NCBI RefSeq assembly: GCF_000166195.2
Contig: NZ_CM001403.1
Span: forward strand, 4,420,432-4,484,431
DNA length: 64,000 nt
Direction: 5' to 3'
DNA from: Mucilaginibacter paludis DSM 18603
GTDB lineage: Bacteria; Bacteroidota; Bacteroidia; Sphingobacteriales; Sphingobacteriaceae
Numbering within the stretch: position 1 is the first letter of the stretch; each line of letters opens with the position of its first letter. Below, piece after piece: positions 34,912 to 44,769 of this stretch. Below the pieces are notes generated by a model, which did not search any database, was not told the origin of the DNA, and saw only the letters and a list, made by a program, of their open reading frames with translations. The position numbers were made by a program, and so were the translations under genes.

Positions 34912-37128
34912 ATGAAAATTTTTACCTTATCATTTTTATTCTCCTTAGGTGTTTGTATGCAGGTATCTGCACAAAACAAAGACAAAGATCTAACTTACGC
35001 GCAGAAGGCCGCAGATGTTAATGCCAAAGTATGGGGCGATCAAAAGCCTGCATTTGATATTAAAACCATCCCTGCCGGTATGGAAAAGGAAAGCGCGGTT
35101 ATCATTGCCAAATATACAAACGTGGAGCAGTCGTCAAACAGCCGCCTTAAATTTGCCTTTGCCAGGACTACCAGCGCAACACGCACCAACCGGGTAACCA
35201 CTTATCGCGAGCGGGTAAAAATAAACGACAAAGCCGCGCTCGAGGATTATGCAACTTTATCGTACCAAAAAAGCCTTGATAAAACGCAAGGTTTTATCAA
35301 TAAAACGTACGACAAAAAAGACAATTACATAGGAGCTAAAATTATAAAGGCCGATGGACGGGAGATTATAGTTAACACCAGCGAAGAGGTACTTACCAAA
35401 AACGAAACTAAAGATAAGCAAGGCAAATTGGCCATACCGGGTCTGGAAGTTGGCGATATACTGGATTACTATGTTTGCAAAGTGGAAATTGTTGAGGATT
35501 ATGCCGCAAAGGGCGGCAACAGCAATTACTTGTTTGTGCTAAGGGGGGAATATCCCATTCTTAATTACGAGTTAAGCCTGCAATATAACAGTAAGGTTAC
35601 CGTGCATTATATTAGTGCCAATAAAGCGCCTGAATTTAAAGAAAGTACAACTGATAACGGGGATAAAGTTTACAATTTAAAAATGACTAATCTGCCTAAA
35701 TACGAAGGCCAACTTTGGACTTCTACCCTGAGGCAATATCCGTATATTGAGCTTAGCGCCAATCTTCAAACAAATCGGGGAATATTTTTCAGCAAGAAAA
35801 AAGATATATCCAGAATAGATGAAGCTGTGCAAACCTATGAACTTTTTTTTTCTACGGGTAAAAGGTACGTTTATACCGATTACAAATCGGCCCTTAAAAA
35901 GTATTACGATTCAGCCAAAGAGTTTAAAGCAGCTCCTTTAGATAGCCTGATGCGCATTCTGTACGATAAGTGGAAATATAACATGTACATTGTTGCTGTT
36001 GATAATGACAAACAGGTATATGTAGGCACCGAGAGAAATAAGATCCGTTTTCCTAACCGGTATGCCGTAATGGAAATTGCGCATACCTTGTTTGACATGG
36101 AGGTAGACTTTGATGTACTTTTAGCATCATCTCGCAACAGCAGTTCGTTAGATAACGTTTTTAATGAAGGAGATCTGGATGCCATGATCAGGATCAATAA
36201 TGGCAGTAAACACCTGTACATGTGTTTTGACGACATATTTACCCAGTTTAACGAAATCCCGGAGATTTACCAGGGCGAGGAGGCTATAGTGCTGTCGCCC
36301 AAAAAACGCAACTTTGATAATTTTGAATTAAGCCACACTACCATACCGGTAACACCAAGTAAAGATAATTATTCGAGTAGCAAGCTGATGGTTTCATTGC
36401 TACCCTCGAATATGCAAAAGGTAAAAATTGAGCGCACGGTTAATGAAGCTGGAGCTTTGAGAGATAACCAAGCCGATTTATTATTAACTGCAGATATTTC
36501 GCCTGTGTTGAAAACGGCGTGTTTTCCGGATGTTAAAAAAGAGAACAAGGTAAAAACAACCAAACTGAGTATTGAAAGAGCCAATGCCAACGTTAAGGCA
36601 AGAGAGGAACTGGCAGATAACTTTAAGAACGAAATATCGGGCGAGTTTGGCCAGGACCCACAAAATTTAACTGATTATAAAGTAACCAATGTTGGTGTTA
36701 CCAGTGCATCGCCTGTTTTTAGCTATACCGGAGCATTTGAGATGGATAACTTTGTAAAACGCGCCGGCAATAATTATATTTTGGAGGCGGGCAAGTTAAT
36801 GGGCGCCTACACTAAAGTAGAGGATAAAGAAAGGCAGAGAAGCGTTGATGTTTATATGCCAGCAGCCCGTACATTCAGTTATGATATCAATATTTCCATC
36901 CCGAAAGGTTACCAGGTTAAGGGTTTTGAGGAATTGAACCATACCAGTAAAAATGATGCAGGCTTATTTACCGTTGTTGCAGGAGTAAAAGGTGATATGT
37001 TAACTATCAAATTAACGAAGATATATAACCATAATTTTGAGAAAGTAGCTCAGTGGCCACAATTACTGGAATTAATGGATGCTACCTATACTTTTAACAC
37101 ACAAAAGGTTTTGTTTGAAAAAATATAA
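34912..37128 (+). CDS. DUF3857 protein without catalytic transglutaminase triad
   Basis: A 738-residue exported protein with a signal peptide ending VSAQ at about residue 20. An N-terminal DUF3857 domain (about 60-290) is followed by a region corresponding in place to the transglutaminase domain of its upstream neighbour, but the Cys-His-Asp motifs are absent: I see no GDC-K motif. A long C-terminal beta-rich part follows. It starts six bases after the previous stop, so both are one operon. It may be a non-catalytic partner or scaffold of the first. Confidence 0.85.
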   Translation: MKIFTLSFLFSLGVCMQVSAQNKDKDLTYAQKAADVNAKVWGDQKPAFDIKTIPAGMEKESAVIIAKYTNVEQSSNSRLKFAFARTTSATRTNRVTTYRERVKINDKAALEDYATLSYQKSLDKTQGFINKTYDKKDNYIGAKIIKADGREIIVNTSEEVLTKNETKDKQGKLAIPGLEVGDILDYYVCKVEIVEDYAAKGGNSNYLFVLRGEYPILNYELSLQYNSKVTVHYISANKAPEFKESTTDNGDKVYNLKMTNLPKYEGQLWTSTLRQYPYIELSANLQTNRGIFFSKKKDISRIDEAVQTYELFFSTGKRYVYTDYKSALKKYYDSAKEFKAAPLDSLMRILYDKWKYNMYIVAVDNDKQVYVGTERNKIRFPNRYAVMEIAHTLFDMEVDFDVLLASSRNSSSLDNVFNEGDLDAMIRINNGSKHLYMCFDDIFTQFNEIPEIYQGEEAIVLSPKKRNFDNFELSHTTIPVTPSKDNYSSSKLMVSLLPSNMQKVKIERTVNEAGALRDNQADLLLTADISPVLKTACFPDVKKENKVKTTKLSIERANANVKAREELADNFKNEISGEFGQDPQNLTDYKVTNVGVTSASPVFSYTGAFEMDNFVKRAGNNYILEAGKLMGAYTKVEDKERQRSVDVYMPAARTFSYDINISIPKGYQVKGFEELNHTSKNDAGLFTVVAGVKGDMLTIKLTKIYNHNFEKVAQWPQLLELMDATYTFNTQKVLFEKI

Positions 37129-37226
37129 AGAGTAAAAAAAGAATCCTTGGGCCTACTCAGTCGGCCAGGTAAGTAGCCATGCCTTTTTTTCTGATCAGAT
37201 CACATCTTGAAATATCTAATATTGAA

Positions 37227-37262
37227 AACGCCAAAGCCCATCATATTCAGGGCTTTGGCGTT
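37227..37262. terminator. Bidirectional terminator
   Basis: AACGCCAAAGCCC (37227-37239) pairs perfectly with GGGCTTTGGCGTT (37250-37262) around a 10-base loop. It lies between the convergent DUF3857 and DUF1735 genes. Runs of T are short, so the strength is uncertain. Confidence 0.75.
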
Positions 37263-37320
37263 CTTGGTTTAACAGAGGTAGCTGCGAATTATGTTCCAGC
37301 AACAAATTGTAAATCCAGGG

Positions 37321-38229
37321 TTAACTACCCGTGCTATTTCGTTTAAACGTTCCGGTAAACTGATAAACCACTCCTGAAACCGTATAATTATAAGTTATCG
37401 TAAAAGTGCCTGTTTTCGGATCGTACTTCCCTGAGCCACCTGTTAAAACCAAGGTCCCATAAGGGGTAATAGTTAAGGTATTGTCGTCATTAACTTTTAC
37501 CTTTACACCATACGGAATAGCATTGGTTACTGCTTCGGCATTTGAAAGATGATAGAAGCGAACGGTGTTGTAGTCCAGTGCCTTCATCACTCTTGGAAGG
37601 GATAAGGTTACGGTATCACCGGGCCCGCTCGTACCCAATTTATAGTACTTCCCCTGTACCTGGTAAGTGTTGGAATAGGCATTGGTGAGTGCGAATGAAA
37701 TCATCAGCACCGTATCGGTTTTCCTGATCGAAATATAATTGGGGTCTGATACCGATGAAATTTTAACCGTTACCGCATAAAGTGAGTCGGGTTGCAGATT
37801 AGCTGTTTTAACCCTTAAAGCAGTAGTGCCATAAGTTTCGCCTGCATTAACTTTCACCGTTTTGTTGGGTATGCTGTAAAATGCAGGATCCAGCTTTTGA
37901 TACTTGATGTCTGTAGTTTTATAAAGGTACAGAAAATTGTATCTCGCTATATTAGCCGTTCCGGCGTCTGCCAGCGTTGCGGTTATATCACGATCAATAT
38001 TCTGGCTCCCCGAAGTGGCTACGGAGATATCGGCTATCTGTTCCTGATCGGCCGTTTGCGAATAGGGTAGGGTCATGATAGAAAGCCCCCCATTATTTGA
38101 ATTGTTTGCTCCTACGATGTATATCTGTTTGATATACTGTTCGTTGTCGAGTGGGTTTTTTTTCTGGCACCCACTAAAAATTGCCGATAAGGCAATTAAT
38201 GGGATTATGATGATGTCTAATTTTTTCAT
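37321..38229 (-). CDS. DUF1735 (BT_3987-like) surface lipoprotein
   Basis: A 302-residue lipoprotein. The signal peptide ends in a lipobox with C21 (AIFSGC). An N-terminal Ig-like DUF1735 domain (about 35-180) is followed by a C-terminal domain ending GVVYQFTGTFKRN. Such proteins are usual next to SusC/SusD pairs and probably help to bind or display polysaccharide on the cell surface. It is the last gene of the minus-strand locus, 87 bases after SusD. Confidence 0.88.
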   Translation of the reverse strand: MKKLDIIIIPLIALSAIFSGCQKKNPLDNEQYIKQIYIVGANNSNNGGLSIMTLPYSQTADQEQIADISVATSGSQNIDRDITATLADAGTANIARYNFLYLYKTTDIKYQKLDPAFYSIPNKTVKVNAGETYGTTALRVKTANLQPDSLYAVTVKISSVSDPNYISIRKTDTVLMISFALTNAYSNTYQVQGKYYKLGTSGPGDTVTLSLPRVMKALDYNTVRFYHLSNAEAVTNAIPYGVKVKVNDDNTLTITPYGTLVLTGGSGKYDPKTGTFTITYNYTVSGVVYQFTGTFKRNSTGS

Positions 38230-38316
38230 TTCTATAGATTTTAACCGGCAAATACCAGGCTCATAGAGCCATTGCCTGAGCAGCTTTTTTAATTAATTAA
38301 CTTACAGTGGCAACTA

Positions 38317-40305
38317 TTACCAGCCTGGGTTTTGCACTAACTTGGCATTTTTGTCAATTGATTCCTTAGGTATGGGCCAGAAGTACATTTTAAAGCTCCA
38401 GGCCCTGTAAGTCAACGGTTCGCTTATCGTGGTTGGCGTATAGAACCTATCTCTTTGCGTGCTTGTTGTTTTTACATTCATACCGGTAACCGGTTTGCTA
38501 TAGGCCGTTGGCGCGTCTAACCATCGTCTCAGATCGTGATAGCGGCGGCCTTCGCAGGCAAACTCAACTTTCCTCTCTAACTTAATCGCATTTCTGATGC
38601 TCTCCTGGCTGGCTAACTCTGCTGTAGATAATCCCGGCAAACCGGCCCTAAACCTAACCCGGTTAAAGGCAGATTTTATTTCTTCAAGATTTCTGTCTAC
38701 TGTAATGCTGGCGTTTACATCTGTATATGAGCTGTTCAATTCATTTAGCGCCTCAGCATAATTCAAAAGAATTTCCGCGTATCTGAAAATCGGGAAAGTT
38801 TTATTGGTAATTGCAGCGGTAGCCTGCATGTTATCAAACGGATGATTATACTTGATACAAGTGTATCCGGTATGATTATAGTCATTTGGATAGTTAACAG
38901 TAGGAGCCGCAGTGCCATCGGAGTAGTAAGTTACTTCGAGGTTTTTGTAGGCGCCGGATCCGGTGTAAGATGTGCCCTTCCAATAAGAATGGCAAAAGCC
39001 GATAGTGGCATAAAAACGCGCCTCGCGGTTATTGTACATTTTTGCCGTGTTTGAAACTAATTGTACATCAGAGATGTTTTTAGCAGTTCCGATAGGCTGA
39101 TAGGCGGTGCTACTGCCTGGGTAAGGAAATGTGGTGCTTGAGTTATTAATATCAAAGCCGTCCTTCATTTTATATGAATCAACAAGATCCTGGGTTAGGT
39201 TTAAGCCATTTCCGCCTCCCAATTGCGCAGGGGTAGACAGCCATAAGGGCGAATCGCCGGCGGTTGGATTAACCCTGGTGCACCAGATCACTTCGCGGTT
39301 ACTATTGGCCGGTACCTCACCTATAAAAGTATATTTATAGGAGCGATACGGATCAATTCCACCGGCACCGTTGGGGTAGGCTGCCGTAGGCACGTTGTAA
39401 GCTAATGGGTCGGTGTCGGCACTAATTGGATAGGTATAAAGTTCGTAAAGCCCTGTTTGCATAATACGTTTTGCCATTACAGCTGCCTTTCCCCACTTGG
39501 TATTATCCCTCGTTTGCGAAATAAATGGTGTGCCATCCGATTTTTTCCAACCCGAATAGGATTGATTGCCATTATACATTGGGCTTGCCGCCTCCAATAG
39601 CAAACGGGAAAGAGTAGCAAGCGCAGCTCCAGACGTTGGACGATAAATATCTGACAAGGCCTCTTTTGTTGCAGGTAAATAAGTGGCCGCCAACTCCATA
39701 TTCGTAATTACATAGTTCACACAATCATCATAGCTGTTTCTTTCCTGGGATAATTCTGTGGTGTTGGAGCTAACGTCCAAAACGTTATCAGGCGGAATCA
39801 CAGCCGGGCCATATTCCTGTAACAGCAGGTACATAAAATAACCTTTAAAGAAATACATCTCGCCCAAATACTGCCGTTTTGATGTGATAGACAAGCCCCT
39901 TGTCTGGTCAATTTTGGCAATAACCGTATTGGCTTTCCTGATCCCTTTGTACCATGTGCTATAATTGTTGAAATAGCTGTTGGCCGTATATGGCGTAATC
40001 TCGCCAAGCAACAATTTAATACCAGCATGACGATCATCATCCCAGGAGGAAAAATTCTCATCTGAAGACCCCTGGAATGGCGACCAGGATGATGTCCATA
40101 ACTTGTCCTCATCAGGAAGATAGGAAGCGATACCATTAACATACGTTAAAAGTTTATCCTGGTCAACAAAAACACTATCGATGTTGGTCATATCGTATAG
40201 GTATTCATTCACATTAAGATAATCTTTCTTGCATGAGTTTAAGCCGGTGCAAATAATACCTGTTATAAACAAGAGCGCGAATAGTATGTGGAGTTTTGAT
40301 TTCAT
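38317..40305 (-). CDS. SusD/RagB-family nutrient-binding lipoprotein
   Basis: A 662-residue lipoprotein with C25 after the signal peptide (GLNSC). The N-terminal SusD-like part (about 40-260) has tetratricopeptide helices, and the C-terminal RagB/SusD domain ends with the usual LERKVEFACEGRRYHDLRRW block and a late WPIPKESIDKNAKL. It caps the TonB-dependent transporter encoded 11 bases upstream and binds the glycan. The length is somewhat above the usual 500-600. Confidence 0.94.
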   Translation of the reverse strand: MKSKLHILFALLFITGIICTGLNSCKKDYLNVNEYLYDMTNIDSVFVDQDKLLTYVNGIASYLPDEDKLWTSSWSPFQGSSDENFSSWDDDRHAGIKLLLGEITPYTANSYFNNYSTWYKGIRKANTVIAKIDQTRGLSITSKRQYLGEMYFFKGYFMYLLLQEYGPAVIPPDNVLDVSSNTTELSQERNSYDDCVNYVITNMELAATYLPATKEALSDIYRPTSGAALATLSRLLLEAASPMYNGNQSYSGWKKSDGTPFISQTRDNTKWGKAAVMAKRIMQTGLYELYTYPISADTDPLAYNVPTAAYPNGAGGIDPYRSYKYTFIGEVPANSNREVIWCTRVNPTAGDSPLWLSTPAQLGGGNGLNLTQDLVDSYKMKDGFDINNSSTTFPYPGSSTAYQPIGTAKNISDVQLVSNTAKMYNNREARFYATIGFCHSYWKGTSYTGSGAYKNLEVTYYSDGTAAPTVNYPNDYNHTGYTCIKYNHPFDNMQATAAITNKTFPIFRYAEILLNYAEALNELNSSYTDVNASITVDRNLEEIKSAFNRVRFRAGLPGLSTAELASQESIRNAIKLERKVEFACEGRRYHDLRRWLDAPTAYSKPVTGMNVKTTSTQRDRFYTPTTISEPLTYRAWSFKMYFWPIPKESIDKNAKLVQNPGW

Positions 40306-40316
40306 CTGAGTGCTTT

Positions 40317-43300
40317 TTAAAATGATAGAAACATTTGCAAAGTGTACATTCTTTGCAGTGGGTAAACGGCGCCGTTACTGGATGCCTGTTCCGGATCCCA
40401 AAGTTTAACTTTATCCCAAACGGCCAGGTTGTCGCCAACAAAACTGAAGGTAGCCGAACTGATTCCATAACGTTTCAGGAATGGTGTTTCCCAACGGTAG
40501 TCTATTTCTGCATTTTTGAGCCTCAGGAACGAAGCATCCGCCTGCCAGAAAGTTGATGCCTGGTTATTGTTGAGGTTCTGTCCATAAGTTAGCCTTGGAA
40601 AACGGGCATTCGGGTTTTCGGTGGCTGTTGTGCCTGAGTAAGAAGCAGGTGTCCACCTGTTACCTTGATCGGCTACGATGCTGAGCACATTTCCTGTAGT
40701 TCCACCTTGAAAAGGATAATAACCGTCTCCGCCAAGGAAATAGCTAACTTGGTTTTGGCCGGTAAAGAAGATATTAAACGTCCATTTTTTCCAGGTTAAC
40801 GAAGCAGCGAAACCATAAATTACACGCGGTACGTTTGAATAGTTCAACGGGACAACATCGTCGTTATTAATTACGCCATCGCCATTAACATCCTTGTATT
40901 TGATATCTCCGGGCTGATAATTGTTGGTGAAGGTTTGTATGGGGCTGTTGGCTATATCTGCCTGATTTTTAAATAAACCCAAAGCGATAAGCCCGCGCTG
41001 TACACCGTATGGTACATCGGTGTACGATTGATAAGGGTAGCTTATGCCTGTTTGCTCCCAGTGCGTAACCTTGTTTCTGGCAAAAGTAAAATTACCCCTT
41101 AAATTCAAAGTAAAATTTTTCCCCAGCGGTTGCAGGTAGTTTAAGTTACCGTCGGCGCCCCAGCTGTCCATTGAGCCAACATTAAGATACGGGGCTTGCG
41201 CTACCCCAACCTCATTCGGAATAGTTACCCTTTGTTGATAGATATCCTTGGCCTTAGTCAGGAATCCGTCAATTGTTAATTCGAATTTTTCCTTCAGGAA
41301 TTTTACATCGAGCCCTAAATCGTATTTGGTTGAAGTTTGCCATTTCAGCCCATCAGTACCAACTTTACTTTCGGTAAGGGTTGTACCCCAATCGTTGCTG
41401 CCCGAAGTTAAGATGGTTTGGTATGGAAATCTTACCAGCAGCCCGTTAGAGTTGGTTATCTGGGAGTTACCAACTTTTCCCCATGAACCCCTGATTTTAA
41501 AATAATCAATAAACCGCAGGTTGTTTTTTACCCATTCGTATTGCGTTGGGATCCATCCCGCGGATAGCGCTGGGAAAAAGCCATATTGATCACCCGGCTT
41601 AAAAGTTTCAGACCCGGAATAGCCTGCGTTTGCCTCGAACAGATAGGTGTCTTTATAAGAATAAGTTACCCTCCCTGAAAGCGCCTGGTAACGCAGTGGA
41701 ATGATGCTCATGTAAGGAAGCTCGTAGGCTGTAACAGAAGAGGTGATATCCTCTTGCCTGTAAACGTGCACCAAGCCGGTAAAAGTGTGATCTTTGTTAA
41801 CTACTCTGTTATAGTTTAACTGCCCCTCAATATACATTTGGCGGGTAATTAATGAACTTTGTGAATAGCCTGCATCAGAACTGGCCACCGTTCTGGTAGT
41901 GATTAAGCTTCCATCGTTTGCCCTGCCGTTAGCAATATAAGCCGCTTCGCCTATTTTGCCGTGAGTGGCCGTGTTGGTTCCATAAAACGTCCATGAGAAT
42001 AAACCCTTCGCTGTTAAACCAGGTGTTATAAACTGAAGGTCTTGCTGTAGGCTTAACTTCGCGTTCACGGTATTGGAATTTGTTTTTTTGAAACCTGTGT
42101 AATTTAGCAAGGCGTAGGGCGAAAGCGAGGTGCCCGAGCTGCCAAACGCAGCAAGTTGGCCGTTTGAGTACCTTAACGGTATGCTCACAGGGGTAATGGA
42201 TGCTTGTGATGTCCATAAATAGCTATTGTCAGAGCTATAGGCAGGAGCATTTTGCAGCACGATGGCATCATCCAGATTCAGGGCCAATTTGGTTGTTTTG
42301 GTTAAATCGATATCAATGTTTGCACGAAAGTTGTATTTATTATAATTGGTGTTTACATCATATTTGTTGGCCGACTTGTCCTGGTTGAAGATCCCCTCCT
42401 TGTTCATGTATCCCAGGCTCATATAGTAACGTGCACTGGTGCCGCCGCCCGAAGCGTTTAAATTATATTGGCTATATCTGGAGTAATCTTTCAGGATCAC
42501 GTCGCGCCAATTGGTATTGGGATACAAATCGGGATCTAAACCACTTTTGAAAAGCGTAACCTCTGTGGGGGTATATACCGGCGTTAAACCCCTAACTACC
42601 CGGGCCTCATTGGCAAGTTGTGCATAAGTGCCTGCATCTACATAATCAGGCATCCTGGCAGATTGTGTGAGGGTGCTGTTTGCCTTAAAGTTGAGCTTTA
42701 AATTACCTGCTTTTCCTCTTTTTGTGTTGATCACCACAACGCCGTTCGCTCCGCGGATACCGTACACCGCCGTAGCAGATGCATCTTTTAGAACGGAGAA
42801 GCTCTCGATATCTGATGGATCCACATTATTCAGATTTCCTTCTACACCGTCAATCAGGATCAATGCTGATGAACTCGCTCCAAAGGTGCTGATCCCTCGT
42901 ATCCAAAACTCCGAAAAATCGTTGCCCGGTTCACCACTGCGTGTTACTGAAACAATGCCCGGAACGCGGCCACCGAGCATGTTACTCAAAGATGTTGCCG
43001 GAACTTGCAGATCTTTTACATTAATGGTACTTACTGCGCCTGTAGTAGTAATTTTACGCTGAGTACCTAAGCTCACTACCTGCACCTCATTAAAGCTTGT
43101 TATTTTTTCTTTAAGTACAATTTTAACTTTTTCTTTGGATGCTCCAGGGGTAAGCTCATACCGTTCATAGCTAATCATTGTAAATACAATGGTGCTGTTT
43201 TTGTCAATATTCGCTATACGGAACCTACCGTCCATATCCGAGGTGGTTCCCGTTTTCGGATTGGCTTTTAGGAAAATTGTTACGCCCGGAAGCTCTTTTC

Positions 43301-43412
43301 CCTGTTCATCCATTACAGTTCCCGTTATGGTGATTTTGGAGCTATTTTGAGCCAATAAGCTGGCATTAAAACTGACTAAAAAAATAAAAATCAGGTATAC
43401 TATTTTTTTCAT
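40317..43412 (-). CDS. SusC/RagA-family TonB-dependent transporter
   Basis: A 1031-residue outer-membrane protein. A signal peptide ends near residue 22, followed by a CarboxypepD_reg-like domain (ITITGTVMDEQGKELPGVTI), then the plug domain with GAVSTINVKDL and the SusC-typical GIRGANGVVVINTKRG, and a 22-strand barrel. It takes up oligosaccharides with energy from TonB. No STN domain is present, so it is unlikely to signal directly to an anti-sigma factor. It is followed by SusD after 11 bases. The substrate cannot be read from the sequence. Confidence 0.95.
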   Translation of the reverse strand: MKKIVYLIFIFLVSFNASLLAQNSSKITITGTVMDEQGKELPGVTIFLKANPKTGTTSDMDGRFRIANIDKNSTIVFTMISYERYELTPGASKEKVKIVLKEKITSFNEVQVVSLGTQRKITTTGAVSTINVKDLQVPATSLSNMLGGRVPGIVSVTRSGEPGNDFSEFWIRGISTFGASSSALILIDGVEGNLNNVDPSDIESFSVLKDASATAVYGIRGANGVVVINTKRGKAGNLKLNFKANSTLTQSARMPDYVDAGTYAQLANEARVVRGLTPVYTPTEVTLFKSGLDPDLYPNTNWRDVILKDYSRYSQYNLNASGGGTSARYYMSLGYMNKEGIFNQDKSANKYDVNTNYNKYNFRANIDIDLTKTTKLALNLDDAIVLQNAPAYSSDNSYLWTSQASITPVSIPLRYSNGQLAAFGSSGTSLSPYALLNYTGFKKTNSNTVNAKLSLQQDLQFITPGLTAKGLFSWTFYGTNTATHGKIGEAAYIANGRANDGSLITTRTVASSDAGYSQSSLITRQMYIEGQLNYNRVVNKDHTFTGLVHVYRQEDITSSVTAYELPYMSIIPLRYQALSGRVTYSYKDTYLFEANAGYSGSETFKPGDQYGFFPALSAGWIPTQYEWVKNNLRFIDYFKIRGSWGKVGNSQITNSNGLLVRFPYQTILTSGSNDWGTTLTESKVGTDGLKWQTSTKYDLGLDVKFLKEKFELTIDGFLTKAKDIYQQRVTIPNEVGVAQAPYLNVGSMDSWGADGNLNYLQPLGKNFTLNLRGNFTFARNKVTHWEQTGISYPYQSYTDVPYGVQRGLIALGLFKNQADIANSPIQTFTNNYQPGDIKYKDVNGDGVINNDDVVPLNYSNVPRVIYGFAASLTWKKWTFNIFFTGQNQVSYFLGGDGYYPFQGGTTGNVLSIVADQGNRWTPASYSGTTATENPNARFPRLTYGQNLNNNQASTFWQADASFLRLKNAEIDYRWETPFLKRYGISSATFSFVGDNLAVWDKVKLWDPEQASSNGAVYPLQRMYTLQMFLSF

Positions 43413-43464
43413 GAATTCATTTTTGCTAAATGTTTTATATTATTAGATTTTAAAGTACCTGCTA

Positions 43465-44769
43465 CTATTCAATTGCAAGCTTGCGGATGGTACATCCCCA
43501 ACTTTCTCCAATAAAGATGTTATCGTTATTGTCTGTCTGGATGCAGTATGGATAATTGAAAGACGACAACCTGGGTACACCGTTTGCGCCCCCGAAAACA
43601 CCCGCAATACCCGCTATAGTAGATACATAGCCAGATTTTCTGTTTATTTTTCTGACGAGATTAGTGTTTGAATCGACCACATAAATATTCCCCTCGCTAT
43701 CCGTGCAGATTCCGGCTATCGAATTAAACGATGCTGTGTTTTTCGCTGCATCCAACTGACCCAAACCGTTAAAGCCGGCGTACGTTTCTACGGTTTTACC
43801 GTCTTTGCTCACCTTATAAACCCCATTCAGACTTTGTACTGTAAGATAAAAGCAATCGTCTGTTTTGCTGTAGCATAGGTAGGAGTAATCTGTTCCGCCA
43901 GCGGTACCGCAGGTAGGGTTCAGCACCTGGATATTTGTTGGATTGGCAATTTCAAGCCTTCCAAAAACTCCATTCTTATCTCTGAAATACAACCACTGTT
44001 CGGTATCGTCTAAAGCAGCCGAAAAAATTAACCCTGCTGCTGCGGGAATCTGCGCTGATAGAATTTGGGGCTGCCAAAGGTTGCTTTTGCTATAAGCATA
44101 AACTTTATGTGGTGCGGCCCTGCCGATTGAGTACATTTTGGTACGGGCCGCGTTAAGAGCAGGTTGTGTACCGTCAAATCCTGTTTGTAACGTGCTGATC
44201 TTATTGTCTGTTACAGAAATGTAGCGCACACTGCTCGAGAGGGTCTCAAAACTGATTAATTCATCATTGCCCAGCGCAGCAATTCCAAATGTTCGCTGTA
44301 TCCGGCCATCAGAAAGGGAGCCATTGATTGATCCGGCCACACCCGTTACACCTACTATATTAGAAACACTCTGCGCTACTGTGTATTGGAAAGTTTTTTT
44401 TGCAATAGTTGTACTCGTACCAATAATTACTTTAATATTATTGATTCCGCCGTTTTGCTTAGGTACCAGGCAATAAATAATTTCATTGTTTACCCCGACA
44501 ATTGTGGCGGCTCTGTCTTTTTCATTGTCGGTAAAAAAAACTTTGATGATAGATTTGTCTGAGCCGAAGTTGGAGCCGAAAATCACAATTTTTGTCCGGA
44601 TGCCGCCCGAATCAGGCGTAAACGAATTGATCAGAACAGGTAAATTGGGATCGTATTTAGTTTTGCTCGTTGTTCCGCTTTTTTTACAGGCGAAAATAAA
44701 CGAGATCAAAATAACTGGTAGTAGGCCATACCTTATAGCCATCCCTGTTTTTTTTAAATAATTGTTCAT
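43465..44769 (-). CDS. IPT/TIG- and NHL-repeat surface lipoprotein
   Basis: A 434-residue lipoprotein with C28 at the end of the signal peptide (FIFAC). An IPT/TIG domain (about 45-130, INSFTPDSGGIRTKIVIFG) is followed by an NHL-type beta-propeller with blocks such as GICTDSEGNIYVVDSNTN and TNLVRKINRKSGYV. It is the first gene of the SusC/D locus, 52 bases before SusC, and likely works as a surface glycan-binding protein, as IPT lipoproteins do in that position. The 1028-base gap upstream should hold the promoter of the locus. Confidence 0.88.
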   Translation of the reverse strand: MNNYLKKTGMAIRYGLLPVILISFIFACKKSGTTSKTKYDPNLPVLINSFTPDSGGIRTKIVIFGSNFGSDKSIIKVFFTDNEKDRAATIVGVNNEIIYCLVPKQNGGINNIKVIIGTSTTIAKKTFQYTVAQSVSNIVGVTGVAGSINGSLSDGRIQRTFGIAALGNDELISFETLSSSVRYISVTDNKISTLQTGFDGTQPALNAARTKMYSIGRAAPHKVYAYSKSNLWQPQILSAQIPAAAGLIFSAALDDTEQWLYFRDKNGVFGRLEIANPTNIQVLNPTCGTAGGTDYSYLCYSKTDDCFYLTVQSLNGVYKVSKDGKTVETYAGFNGLGQLDAAKNTASFNSIAGICTDSEGNIYVVDSNTNLVRKINRKSGYVSTIAGIAGVFGGANGVPRLSSFNYPYCIQTDNNDNIFIGESWGCTIRKLAIE

